NCBI GenBank assembly: GCA_026709725.1
Contig: JAPOSK010000044.1
Coordinates: 1 to 8,026, forward strand
Length of the DNA: 8,026 bases
Reading direction: 5' to 3'
Source of the DNA: Paracoccaceae bacterium
GTDB taxonomy: Bacteria > Pseudomonadota > Alphaproteobacteria > Rhodobacterales > Rhodobacteraceae
Under the pieces are notes generated by a model. That model was not told the DNA's origin. It was given only the letters and a program-made list of their open reading frames with translations, and searched no databases. Below are positions 1-6,621 of this stretch, in pieces. The position numbers and the translations under genes are program-made. The number at the start of each line of letters is the position of its first letter. The first letter of the stretch is position 1.

Positions 1-2
1 CC

Positions 3-539
3 CCCTATGCCCGGATGCTGAAGCGGGAGTTGACGATCCATGCGTTCGGTGGAAACAGGGACTATCGCAAACAACGACTCGCTGGCCGGCAGAAATATTT
101 CTGGCCACTGACTGATCAGGCTGCGCGGGCTGTTCAGGCCATCTGGGACGATCTGTCGGGTGGCGAGAGCACCACCCTGACGCTGGAGATCAATGCCCGC
201 CGGATTGTCTTTCCCCGATTTGCCAATGGTGTTCTCCGGTCCTCCTTCTGGGAGCTGTGCGGCCAGCCGCTCGGCCCACCGGATTTCCTGGCAATCGCCA
301 GCCATATCCGCATGCTCATCCTCGAGGGCATCCCCCGTCTGTCGCGTTCGAACTATAACGAAGCCCGTCGCTTTGTTCTGCTGATTGATGCCCTCTATGA
401 TGCCGGTATTGATCTCATCGCCACAGCCGTCGAGCGACCCGAGCTTCTCTATATCGAGGGTACCGGCTCCTTTGATTTTGAACGCACGGCATCGCGACTT
501 CGTGAGATGCAGGGGCCTGACTGGGGGGCTGAAAAATGA
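3..539 (+). CDS. zapE: Cell division protein ZapE / AFG1-like ATPase, C-terminal part (5' end outside window)
   Basis: The reading frame is open to the left edge (PYAR precedes the first internal Met at 15), so only the C-terminal part is present. It matches the end of the ZapE/AFG1 family: a LLKRELTIHAF-GG-RDYR segment, then a beta-rich stretch (RRIVFPRFANGVLRSSFWELC), the GPPDFLAIA segment, a NEARRFVLLIDALYD segment, and the family's closing GTGSFDFERTASRLREMQ with its conserved arginines. The Walker A and B motifs would lie upstream, outside the window. In the known family ZapE is a cytoplasmic or membrane-associated P-loop ATPase that interacts with FtsZ and helps late division; mitochondrial AFG1 acts in protein quality control. 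The frame ends TGA at 537-539 and is followed in the same direction by galE. Family identity is confident; the exact cellular role in this organism is inferred. Confidence 0.9.
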   Translation, partial: PYARMLKRELTIHAFGGNRDYRKQRLAGRQKYFWPLTDQAARAVQAIWDDLSGGESTTLTLEINARRIVFPRFANGVLRSSFWELCGQPLGPPDFLAIASHIRMLILEGIPRLSRSNYNEARRFVLLIDALYDAGIDLIATAVERPELLYIEGTGSFDFERTASRLREMQGPDWGAEK

Positions 540-625
540 TGGATCCGTCCGGCATATCCCTTCTCCTTGCGCCCGTTCAGGGCTTTGCCCGCGATTGTGC
601 TGTCACTGGTGCAGGAGGGATTCCA

Positions 626-658
626 ATGAACCCGGGGAGAGACTCCGATGCGTGCTGA
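626..658 (+). CDS. Possible 10-codon leader peptide overlapping the galE start
   Basis: A very good Shine-Dalgarno sequence, AGGAGGG at 613-619, sits 6 bases ahead of an ATG at 626. That ATG opens the frame MNPGRDSDAC and stops at TGA 656-658, 8 bases past the galE ATG at 648 and in another frame. The galE frame itself has a stop at 627-629, so this strong site cannot serve an earlier galE start. The same small frame extends upstream to an ATG at 536 that overlaps the zapE stop (40 codons in all), so the element may couple zapE, leader and galE translation. No similarity is recognised and the peptide itself may be unimportant. It could also be chance in a GC-rich gap. Confidence 0.35.
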   Translation: MNPGRDSDAC

Positions 659-1637
659 GACAGTCCTCGTGACCGGAGGGGCCGGTTATATCGGTGCCCA
701 TACCTGCCTGTTGCTTGCCTGTCGGGGCTACCGCCCGGTGACTCTTGACAGTCTTGTCACCGGTCGGCGGGATTTTGTTCGGTATGGCCCCCTGATTGAG
801 ACAGATCTGGGTGATGCGGGGGCATTGGTGGATATCATCAACGAAACCCGACCGATCGCCATTGTGCATCTCGCCGCCTCGACCCGTGTGGCTGACTCGA
901 CCGTTCAGCCGGCGGCCTACTGGCAGAACAATCTTGGCAGAACGCTCACGCTTATGACTGCCGCGATTGAGACCGGTTGCCGGCATGTCGTCTTTGCGTC
1001 CACATCTGCTGTCTATGGTCTCCAGGACACACCGATCCTGAGTGAGACCATGCCGCCGCGCCCAACCAACGCCTATGCCGCTTCCAAACTGGCCGGCGAG
1101 ATGCTGCTTGAGAATCTTGCCGCGGCGCATGGGATGGGTTGCATGGCTCTGCGTTATTTCAATGTCGCAGGCGCTGATCCTGATGGCGCCATCGGGGATC
1201 TGGGTTCGCCCGGAACCGCCCTGATTCCCACCATTCTGGCTGCAGCTTCGGGAACCGGGCCACCGCTTCAGATTAACGGTGATGATTACGACACAGCAGA
1301 CGGGACATGCATCCGCGATTATATCCATGTCATGGATGTCGCCGCTGCCAATGTCAGGGCAATGGAATGGACACGCAAACAGAAGGGGTTTGCTGTCCTC
1401 AATGCCGGTTCCGGTACAGGGTACAGCATTCGTGAGATTCTCGCTGCCTGTGAGGCCCATATCGGTCGGAAAATTCCTGCCAGTCTTGCTGATCGCCGCG
1501 CCGGTGATATCGCCCGCACCACTGCCGACTGCAGAAAAGCGAGAGATTTCATTGCGTTGACCTGCACCCAATCCGATCTTCAATCGATTCTCCGTGATGC
1601 CTGGCGCTGGCACCAGAACCGAAAGGCGCGCATCTGA
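648..1637 (+). CDS. galE: UDP-glucose 4-epimerase (GalE), extended SDR family
   Basis: GalE interconverts UDP-glucose and UDP-galactose in the cytoplasm using tightly bound NAD, feeding lipopolysaccharide and exopolysaccharide synthesis or galactose use. The 329 residues are the usual length. The NAD-binding GxxGxxG motif is at residues 10-16 (GGAGYIG) and the catalytic YxxxK at 143-147 (YAASK). Thr119 occupies the position of the catalytic Ser/Thr (E. coli Ser124), and LRYFNVAGA at 168-176 and the highly diagnostic DGTCIRDYIHVMD at 218-230 follow. Arg284 and Asp287 match the UDP-binding RxGD segment. Ala191 replaces the Asn or His usually found before LxP in the substrate-binding loop. The start at 648 is forced by an in-frame stop at 627-629; a GGGGAGAG purine stretch lies 7-8 bases upstream. 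It follows zapE and precedes waaA on the same strand. A related NDP-sugar epimerase with another substrate is possible. Confidence 0.9.
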   Translation: MRAETVLVTGGAGYIGAHTCLLLACRGYRPVTLDSLVTGRRDFVRYGPLIETDLGDAGALVDIINETRPIAIVHLAASTRVADSTVQPAAYWQNNLGRTLTLMTAAIETGCRHVVFASTSAVYGLQDTPILSETMPPRPTNAYAASKLAGEMLLENLAAAHGMGCMALRYFNVAGADPDGAIGDLGSPGTALIPTILAAASGTGPPLQINGDDYDTADGTCIRDYIHVMDVAAANVRAMEWTRKQKGFAVLNAGSGTGYSIREILAACEAHIGRKIPASLADRRAGDIARTTADCRKARDFIALTCTQSDLQSILRDAWRWHQNRKARI

Positions 1638-1717
1638 TGGTTGCGGCCCGGATTGCCTCCTGGTTGATGTGTGTGATCCCCGGCGCGCCCATCGGTGCTT
1701 TCTGTCGGGGCGCATGA
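1637..1717 (+). CDS. Possible 26-codon bridging ORF between galE and waaA
   Basis: An ATG at 1637-1639 overlaps the galE stop (TGATG). It opens a 26-codon hydrophobic frame that begins MVAARIASWLMCVIPGAPIG and stops at TGA 1715-1717, forming an ATGA overlap with the waaA start at 1714. GAAAGG at 1621-1626 could serve as its ribosome binding site. waaA itself has only a weak GGGG three bases ahead of its ATG, so ribosomes delivered by this frame could matter. No homologue is recognised. It may be a real small peptide, a coupling device, or a chance frame. Confidence 0.25.
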   Translation: MVAARIASWLMCVIPGAPIGAFCRGA

Positions 1718-3015
1718 TCGTGAGCGGGCTTGCGCAGATTGTTCTCAAGACCTATGCGCTGTTGACGATTCTCCTGTCTCCGCTGGCGGGACTCATTCTC
1801 GAGTACCGCCGCCGACGTGGCAAGGAGGACCCCGTCCGGCTGATGGAGCGGCTGGGCAGGCCCGCAACAGACAGGCAGAAGGGGCTGCTTGTATGGGTCC
1901 ATGCGGCAAGCCTTGGTGAAGCACGCGCGATCATGACGGTGGTCGAGACGGTCGTGGCAGATCATGATGATGCGACTGTTCTGTTTACCTCAGGGACCCG
2001 CTCCTCAGCGGCGTATGTGAATCAGGCAGCACCACCCCGTGTTCTGCACCAGTTTGTTCCACTGGACTTTGTTCCATGTGTGCGCAGATTTCTGGCACAC
2101 TGGCGTCCGGACATTGCGATCATCGTCGAAAGTGAATTATGGCCGGTGCTCCTCCTTGCAACCAGACGCCGGTCAATTCCGATCATTCTTCTGAATGCCC
2201 GTCTCTCCGGCCCTTCCTTCCGACGCTGGCAATCTGTCAGATGGCTGGCCCGGTCGATCATGCTCACACTGACGACGGTTCACGCCCAGAATGCTGCCAT
2301 CGGAGACCAGTTTCTGCTACTCGGCCTGCCGCCGGAGAGGCTTGCAATCACCGGATCGCTCAAACAGTCCAATCCTCGACTGGAATACGATCGCGCAGCC
2401 ATGCGAGCACTTGAGAAGACGCTCGGGGGGCGCCCGGTCTGGCTTGCAGCCTCAACACATTCCGGAGAAGAGGTCATTGCACTTGAAGCCCACCGGCTTC
2501 TCTGTCAGCGCATTTCCGATCTCCTCCTCGTTATCGTGCCCCGACATCCCGAGCGGGCTGGGGAGGTCATGGGCGCGATTCAGGATGCCGGATTTGCGGC
2601 CGCCCGCAGGGCAGAGGGCATCCTGCCGCAGCCGGATCAATCTGTTTATCTCGCAGATACTTTTGGGGAGTTGGGGCTCTGGTATCGCCTTGTTGATATC
2701 GCATTTATCGGTGGATCACTGGTGCCGATCGGCGGACACAATCCCTGGGAGCCGGGACTGCTGTCAGCAGCAATCCTGCATGGTCCGCATGTGGAGAACT
2801 TTGCCGGGATCTATCGTGATCTTGTCGAGGCCGGTGCGAGCATGCGCGTTCCAGATGCCAACGGGTTGGCAGCAGCCGTCGAGACTCTCACGGACACAGA
2901 AGCCCGTGCAGCCATGACCGAAGCCGCCCATCGGGTGGTCACGCAACCCGGTGCGGCTGTCGATGCGGCAACAGACCTGATTGCCGACCTCCTGCAGGCT
3001 GCCAGATCAAGATGA
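1714..3015 (+). CDS. waaA: 3-deoxy-D-manno-octulosonic acid (Kdo) transferase WaaA/KdtA
   Basis: WaaA transfers Kdo from CMP-Kdo to the lipid A precursor at the inner face of the cytoplasmic membrane, the first step of the lipopolysaccharide core. The 433 residues match the family's usual length. An N-terminal hydrophobic anchor (about residues 8-29) is followed by basic RRRR and the MERLG motif, whose Glu45 fits the family's catalytic Glu. Next come VHAASLGE (62-69), the hallmark ESELWP (139-144) and NARLS (161-165). The C-terminal GT-B domain has GGSLVPIGGHNPWEP (333-347), the nucleotide-sugar site, then HGPHVENF. A longer in-frame start at 1594 would add 40 residues lying partly inside galE and absent from the family, so ATG 1714 is preferred. 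It is last in the zapE-galE-waaA run and converges on pnp. lpxK, a common neighbour in alphaproteobacteria, does not follow it. Confidence 0.95.
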   Translation: MIVSGLAQIVLKTYALLTILLSPLAGLILEYRRRRGKEDPVRLMERLGRPATDRQKGLLVWVHAASLGEARAIMTVVETVVADHDDATVLFTSGTRSSAAYVNQAAPPRVLHQFVPLDFVPCVRRFLAHWRPDIAIIVESELWPVLLLATRRRSIPIILLNARLSGPSFRRWQSVRWLARSIMLTLTTVHAQNAAIGDQFLLLGLPPERLAITGSLKQSNPRLEYDRAAMRALEKTLGGRPVWLAASTHSGEEVIALEAHRLLCQRISDLLLVIVPRHPERAGEVMGAIQDAGFAAARRAEGILPQPDQSVYLADTFGELGLWYRLVDIAFIGGSLVPIGGHNPWEPGLLSAAILHGPHVENFAGIYRDLVEAGASMRVPDANGLAAAVETLTDTEARAAMTEAAHRVVTQPGAAVDAATDLIADLLQAARSR

Positions 3016-3017
3016 CT

Positions 3018-3102
3018 GGTTGGCAAGATGACTGACCGGTGGCCCCGGGATCGATGCCCCGGGGATCAATGGTTCACGAGAAGAACTGTGTGATTGCCAA
3101 CC
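3018..3102. terminator. Nested inverted repeats in the waaA/pnp convergent gap (possible bidirectional terminator)
   Basis: GGTTGGCAA at 3018-3026 and its exact complement TTGCCAACC at 3094-3102 enclose a 7-bp GC-only hairpin (CCCCGGG 3043-3049 with CCCGGGG 3058-3064, 8-base loop) and a smaller GTTC/GAAC hairpin (3072-3075 with 3083-3086). The structure starts right after the waaA stop and ends 34 bases short of the pnp stop, so it could end or protect both convergent transcripts. No T-run follows on either strand, so it is not a textbook intrinsic terminator. Rho-dependent ending or 3'-end stabilisation are alternatives. Confidence 0.5.
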
Positions 3103-3135
3103 TTCTGATTGTCAGCAGTGGGCGGCTGATCGCAT

Positions 3136-5244
3136 TCAGCCAGCAGCACTCTCGGCCTGGTCGATGGATTTCATTGTGAGCTGCATCTTGCCCCGATCAT
3201 CAATCCGATCAAGCCGAACGTTGACCATCTGCCCCTCTTCAAGCATGTCGGAAGGATGGCCAACGCGATGATTGGCCATGCGGCTGATGTGCAGCAACCC
3301 ATCCCGCTTGCCGACGATGTTGACGAAGGCACCAAAATCCATGATGCGAACAACCTTGCCCCGGTAGATCTTGCCAACTTCGGGTTCTGCGACAATATCG
3401 TTGACCATTCTGCGGGCGGCTTCCAGAGCCTGTCCGTCAGGCGAGGCAAACTTGATAATTCCTTCATCGTTGATGTCAATCTTGGCCCCCGAGGTTTCGG
3501 TGATCTCCCGGATCACCTTGCCGCCTGAACCAATGACTTCCCGGATTTTATCCACCGGGATCTTCATGCTCACAATACGGGGGGCATGGACGGACATCTC
3601 ACCTGCTGTTGAGAGGACCCTGGCCATCTCTCCCAGGATATGCAATCGTCCCTTGCGGGCACTTTCCAGCGCGTCGGCCATGATTTCGGATGTGATTCCT
3701 GCCACCTTGATGTCCATCTGCAATGACGTGATCCCGGTTTCGGTGCCTGCCACCTTGAAGTCCATATCGCCAAGATGGTCTTCGGTCCCCAGAATATCCG
3801 TCAGGACTGCATATTTGCCGTCATCATTCAGAATAAGACCCATCGCCACTCCGGCCACCGGTGCCTTGAGCGGAACCGATGCACTCATCATTGATAAACT
3901 GGAACCGCAGACTGTTGCCATGCTTGATGAGCCGTTTGACTCGGTGATTTCGGAGACGATCCGGATGGTATAGGGGAATGTATCCCCGTCTGGCATCACG
4001 GCCTTGAGGGCCCGCCATGCCAGTTTTCCGTGACCAATCTCCCGCCGGCCCGGAGGGCCAAGGCGACCGGTCTCGCCCACAGAGTAGGGTGGGAAATTGT
4101 AGTGCAGGAGAAAGTTTTGTCGCGTGTTTGCAGTGAGGCTGTCGACAATCTGCTCATCCTCGCCCGTTCCCAGTGTGGTCACAACCAGTGCCTGTGTCTC
4201 ACCACGGGTAAACAGTGCAGATCCATGGGCCCTGGGCAGGATTCCCACTTCACACGCAATCGGCCTGACATCTTCAAGACCGCGCCCGTCGACTCTGCGG
4301 CCATGATTGAGGATATTGTTCCGCAGAATATCGGACTCAAGTTCCTTGATCACCGTCCCGAGTTCGGAATCGTCCGTATCCTCGTCGATACCCTGACGGA
4401 TTCGGAACTTGGCCTGGCTGATCGCTTCGTTGCGCTCAGTCTTGTCCTCAATCGCATATGCCTTCTGCATGGCATCACCAGCGGCCTTTGCGACTGCCTG
4501 TCGGACAACGCTGCGATCAGGGACGGCGTGGTCAAATTTTGGCTTACCGGCTTCGAGTGCCAGATCCTCGATCATATCGATGACGGTCTGCATCTGCTTG
4601 TGGCCATATTCCACCGCACCAAGCATCTCTGTCTCAGTAAGTTCAACAGCTTCTGATTCCACCATCATCACGGCATCCCGGGTTCCGGCGACCACCAGAT
4701 CAAGCCGATGGTCCGACCCGCCTGCGAGATCCTCAATCTCTTCGATCTTTGGACAGAGGATATATTTTCCATCGGCAAAGCCGACCCTTGCTGCCGCAAT
4801 CGGTCCCTGGAAGGGCACCCCGGAGATCATAAGCGCGGCCGAGGATGCAATCATGGCGACGATGTCCGGATCATTCTCCTTGTCGTGCGAAAGAACTGTA
4901 CAGATGACATCAACCGGATTGCGAAACCCGTTCGGGAACAGTGGTCGGACTGGACGATCAATCAACCGGGCGGTCAGCGTTGCCATTTCCGAGGGCCGGG
5001 CCTCGCGCTTGAAAAAGCCGCCCGGGATTTTGCCGGACGCGTAGTATTTTTCCTGATAGTGCACTGTTAACGGAAAGAAATCGAGTTCAGTGTTGGGTGA
5101 CTTGGCATAGGTAACCGCTGCCATCACAACGGTTTCGCCATAGCTGGCCATGATGCAGCCATCGGCCTGCCGTGCCACCTTTCCGGTCTCCAGTGTCAAT
5201 TTGCGCCCGCCCCATGTCATCGACCGGCTTACAGTGTTGAACAT
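3136..5244 (-). CDS. pnp: Polynucleotide phosphorylase (PNPase)
   Basis: PNPase degrades RNA 3' to 5' with phosphate, releasing nucleoside diphosphates, and can also add tails. It acts as a homotrimer, often in the degradosome. The 702 residues carry the full domain order: first RNase PH-like core (about 1-145, with [16 protein letters not shown] at 71-86), an all-helical linker (about 240-310), the second catalytic PH core (about 312-545), a KH domain (about 555-615, GSGGK loop at 572-576) and an S1 RNA-binding domain (about 622-692). Asp489 and Asp495 in EDHLGDMDF match the catalytic Asp486/Asp492 of E. coli, and Ser438-Ser441 in the NGSSS stretch lie in the phosphate-binding region. The ATG at 5242-5244 has AGAGG 8 bases upstream. 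It lies downstream of rpsO in the conserved rpsO-pnp order, with a structured spacer between them. The gene appears intact. Confidence 0.98.
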   Translation of the reverse strand: MFNTVSRSMTWGGRKLTLETGKVARQADGCIMASYGETVVMAAVTYAKSPNTELDFFPLTVHYQEKYYASGKIPGGFFKREARPSEMATLTARLIDRPVRPLFPNGFRNPVDVICTVLSHDKENDPDIVAMIASSAALMISGVPFQGPIAAARVGFADGKYILCPKIEEIEDLAGGSDHRLDLVVAGTRDAVMMVESEAVELTETEMLGAVEYGHKQMQTVIDMIEDLALEAGKPKFDHAVPDRSVVRQAVAKAAGDAMQKAYAIEDKTERNEAISQAKFRIRQGIDEDTDDSELGTVIKELESDILRNNILNHGRRVDGRGLEDVRPIACEVGILPRAHGSALFTRGETQALVVTTLGTGEDEQIVDSLTANTRQNFLLHYNFPPYSVGETGRLGPPGRREIGHGKLAWRALKAVMPDGDTFPYTIRIVSEITESNGSSSMATVCGSSLSMMSASVPLKAPVAGVAMGLILNDDGKYAVLTDILGTEDHLGDMDFKVAGTETGITSLQMDIKVAGITSEIMADALESARKGRLHILGEMARVLSTAGEMSVHAPRIVSMKIPVDKIREVIGSGGKVIREITETSGAKIDINDEGIIKFASPDGQALEAARRMVNDIVAEPEVGKIYRGKVVRIMDFGAFVNIVGKRDGLLHISRMANHRVGHPSDMLEEGQMVNVRLDRIDDRGKMQLTMKSIDQAESAAG

Positions 5245-5268
5245 CCTATTATCCTCTTCAATCGTCTT

Positions 5269-5292
5269 TCGGGCAGGTCAATGCTGTCCCGA
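5269..5292 (-). promoter_or_regulatory. Hairpin in the pnp leader
   Basis: On the minus strand TCGGG-A-CAG pairs with CTG-CCCGA around a 7-base loop, giving eight base pairs with a single bulged A. It ends 24 bases upstream of the pnp start, just ahead of the AGAGG ribosome binding site. In enterobacteria the pnp leader forms a hairpin cut by RNase III and used for PNPase autoregulation; a similar role here is inferred from position only. Read on the plus strand the same hairpin is followed by TTTTT at 5297-5301, resembling an intrinsic terminator pointing away from rpsO translation, although no plus-strand gene precedes it. Confidence 0.45.
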
Positions 5293-5338
5293 TTCGTTTT
5301 TGTAACACAGGCCCCTGGCCCTTCCACAAGCCGCGATC

Positions 5339-5356
5339 TGTGCTCCAAGGGGCACA
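5339..5356 (-). other. CUUG-loop hairpin in the rpsO-pnp spacer
   Basis: On the minus strand TGTGC and GCACA form a 5-bp stem, then one C/A mismatch and a C-G pair around CTTG, a loop known to be especially stable in RNA. It lies about 65 bases after the rpsO stop and about 95 before pnp. It could protect the rpsO 3' end or mark a processing site between the two cistrons. No T-run follows, so it is probably not a strong terminator. Confidence 0.4.
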
Positions 5357-5421
5357 TCGCCGACCTGTTATTCATACTCTACGTGATGCAAGTTCGACCC
5401 GACCGCTTGATGCGATGAAGT

Positions 5422-5691
5422 CTAGCGACGAAGTCCCAGCCGAGCGATCAGGCTCGTGTAGCGGCCTTCATCTTTGCTGCGAACATAATCAAGCAGCTTG
5501 CGCCGCCGCGCCACCAGATTAAGCAATCCCCGCCGTGAGTGATTGTCGGCTGTGTGGGTCTTGAAATGTTCTGTCAGTGTCTTGATCCGCTTAGTCAGAA
5601 TTGCCACCTGGACTTCGGGTGACCCGGTGTCACCTTCCCCGCGACCGTATTCTGTGATCAAGCGTTGCTTTTCTTCACGACTAATCGACAT
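5422..5691 (-). CDS. rpsO: 30S ribosomal protein S15
   Basis: S15 is a primary binding protein of the small subunit; it binds the central domain of 16S rRNA at the h20-h21-h22 junction and forms a bridge to the large subunit. The 89 residues are exactly the family's usual length. Diagnostic segments are [17 protein letters not shown] (20-36), His42, Asp49, His51-Ser52 and [18 protein letters not shown] (52-69), which contain the RNA-contacting residues, and the basic LIARLGLRR end. The ATG at 5689-5691 is preceded by a purine-rich GGGAGAGAGA at 5694-5703. pnp follows 177 bases downstream on the same strand. S15 represses its own translation in several bacteria through leader RNA; no such structure was demonstrated here. 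Confidence 0.98.
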   Translation of the reverse strand: MSISREEKQRLITEYGRGEGDTGSPEVQVAILTKRIKTLTEHFKTHTADNHSRRGLLNLVARRRKLLDYVRSKDEGRYTSLIARLGLRR

Positions 5692-5767
5692 CGTCTCTCT
5701 CCCATAACACCGTCAGCCAGCCAGGATGTCGTCCAGCTGCCAACTTTCATCGTCTTCTACATCCGCC

Positions 5768-5794
5768 CTTTTACATATTTTCGTGTCTTGTCAA
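5768..5794 (-). promoter_or_regulatory. Candidate sigma-70-type promoter for rpsO-pnp
   Basis: On the minus strand a perfect TTGACA (5789-5794) is followed after 15 bases by TAAAAG (5768-5773), in an A-rich stretch that contrasts with the GC-rich surroundings. Transcription from here would leave a leader of roughly 70 bases before rpsO. The -35 is strong; the -10 is poor and its spacing is short, so the exact -10 is uncertain. Confidence 0.45.
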
Positions 5795-5877
5795 ACCCGA
5801 TAATTGCCAACGCCCGGGATCATGTCGAAACCGGCTGCGCGCTACCGAAGGTCCATGGGGCGTCCGTTGCTCTCCAG

Positions 5878-5904
5878 ACAGGAACGGTTGCACCAACCGC
5901 CTGT
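5878..5904 (-). terminator. Hairpin after the minus-strand frame ending at 5924
   Basis: On the minus strand ACAGG-CGGTTG pairs with CAACCG-TT-CCTGT around a GTG loop, giving 11 base pairs interrupted by a 2-base bulge. It begins about 20 bases after the stop codon at 5924-5926 and lies before the rpsO promoter region, the right place to end or stabilise the upstream transcript. There is no T-run after it, so termination would be weak or factor-dependent. Confidence 0.45.
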
Positions 5905-5923
5905 TCTGACACCAGTGGCTTCA

Positions 5924-6436
5924 TCACAGCCACGCGAGCTGATGCAGGCTTGCACCCGCGCGACCCATTGCCTGCGAGACAGCTGTGATGTCAGGACGGG
6001 TCGGGTACGCCCTGTCTGCCTGCGTAGCCGTGCTTGCTGTCCCAATCGGTTGCCAGCGTGCAACGCCGTAGAGACATCCATTCCAGGTACCTGTGACCGC
6101 AAGATCGGCCAGCCCATCACCATTTGTATCCAGCGCCGCGTGCCCACCTTGGCCTCCATAGCGGAGTTCATCGTGCCAGATCCAGATGATCTCACCCTTC
6201 GCCGTCACAAATTGCAGTGCCACCTTGCGCTCACGCACCACGGAACCCGCACCGGACACGCTGACAGCATCGACAAAGGCATAGCGGGTCCCGCTTGAGG
6301 TCGTTATCCTGCCCCTGGCCGGTTCTGTTGAAACCGTGAATAAGCCGGCTGGATGGTTCGCGCGACCCGATAACCCTGTCCGGAGTCGTTGCTGAATGTG
6401 CAGTGAATCTTGCCATCGCTGCCCAGATACCTGCAT
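5924..6436 (-). pseudogene. C-terminal part of a secreted FG-GAP-like protein, probably out of frame with its signal-peptide half
   Basis: The frame holds a credible beta-rich region from about residue 43 onward (ITTSSGTRYAFVDAVSVSG, KVALQFVTAKGEIIWIWHDE), then HAALDTNGDGLADLAVTGTWNG at 99-120. Asp103, Asn105, Asp107 and Asp111 fit the DxNxDGxxD calcium loop of FG-GAP/beta-propeller repeats, and Cys121 follows. The first 30 or so residues look like an off-frame reading of the neighbouring signal-peptide ORF, and the ATG at 6436 lacks an obvious purpose. The simplest reading is that this is the rest of the protein starting at 6621, displaced by one base (the downstream frame is -1, as if one base were missing, somewhere between about 6436 and 6304). 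Alternatives are a sequencing error or a separate small gene. A hairpin follows the stop. Confidence 0.55.
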
Positions 6437-6621
6437 GTCATGCCATCCCGGACATTCCCGACAATTGAGACTTCAGCGCGTTTGGTTGTCTGCAGACTGC
6501 CGGCAAGTCCCGTTGAATCAACGGCCTGGACAATGCCGGCTCCCCCAAGGGCCAGGACCACGACAAACAGGCTTATCCAGGACACAACACATCCGATCCG
6601 GACATATTTTGACAGAATCAA
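6304..6621 (-). CDS. Small exported protein, N-terminal half with signal peptide (frame closes early)
   Basis: The product is 105 residues. A short basic start (SKYVR) leads into a hydrophobic core at about 9-30 and a plausible signal peptidase site after VQA (residue 33), so export to the periplasm or beyond is expected. The mature part reads AEVSIVGNVRDGMTCRYLG with Cys63 and Cys74, which could form a disulfide. The start is TTG at 6619-6621; an in-frame TAG two codons upstream rules out a longer form, and only a weak AGG lies ahead. The last 15-20 residues (after GYRVAR) look unlike the rest and end at TAA 6304-6306, while the -1 frame continues with convincing protein sequence. It is therefore probably the front half of the frameshifted gene that continues to 5924. 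No named family is recognised for this half. Confidence 0.5.
   Translation of the reverse strand: MILSKYVRIGCVVSWISLFVVVLALGGAGIVQAVDSTGLAGSLQTTKRAEVSIVGNVRDGMTCRYLGSDGKIHCTFSNDSGQGYRVARTIQPAYSRFQQNRPGAG

Noticed and set aside
1594..1713. A 40-residue N-terminal extension of WaaA from ATG 1594
   Set aside because: It overlaps galE, resembles nothing in the WaaA family, and ATG 1714 places the N-terminal anchor and length where the family has them.
603..1748. A 381-codon open frame on the minus strand opposite galE
   Set aside because: galE on the plus strand has all family motifs across the same bases; the antisense translation has no recognisable domain and is rich in the Cys, Arg and Ser typical of shadow frames in GC-rich DNA.
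3371..5070. Several open frames of 90-211 codons on the plus strand across pnp
   Set aside because: They lie wholly inside the intact, well-conserved pnp gene and have no recognisable domains.
5245..5421. A possible independent pnp promoter in the rpsO-pnp spacer (TTGACC with GATAAT on the minus strand)
   Set aside because: The spacing of about 22 bases is too long for a sigma-70 promoter, and the TTGACC lies inside the leader hairpin.
5804..6298. A 164-codon plus-strand frame over the secreted-protein region
   Set aside because: The minus strand carries the signal peptide and calcium-loop signatures plus a hairpin after the stop; the plus-strand translation is Arg/Cys/Pro-rich without features.
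6304..6436. Programmed ribosomal frameshifting in the secreted-protein gene
   Set aside because: No XXXYYYZ slippery heptamer in the zero frame was found in the overlap, so the broken frame is better explained by mutation or sequence error.
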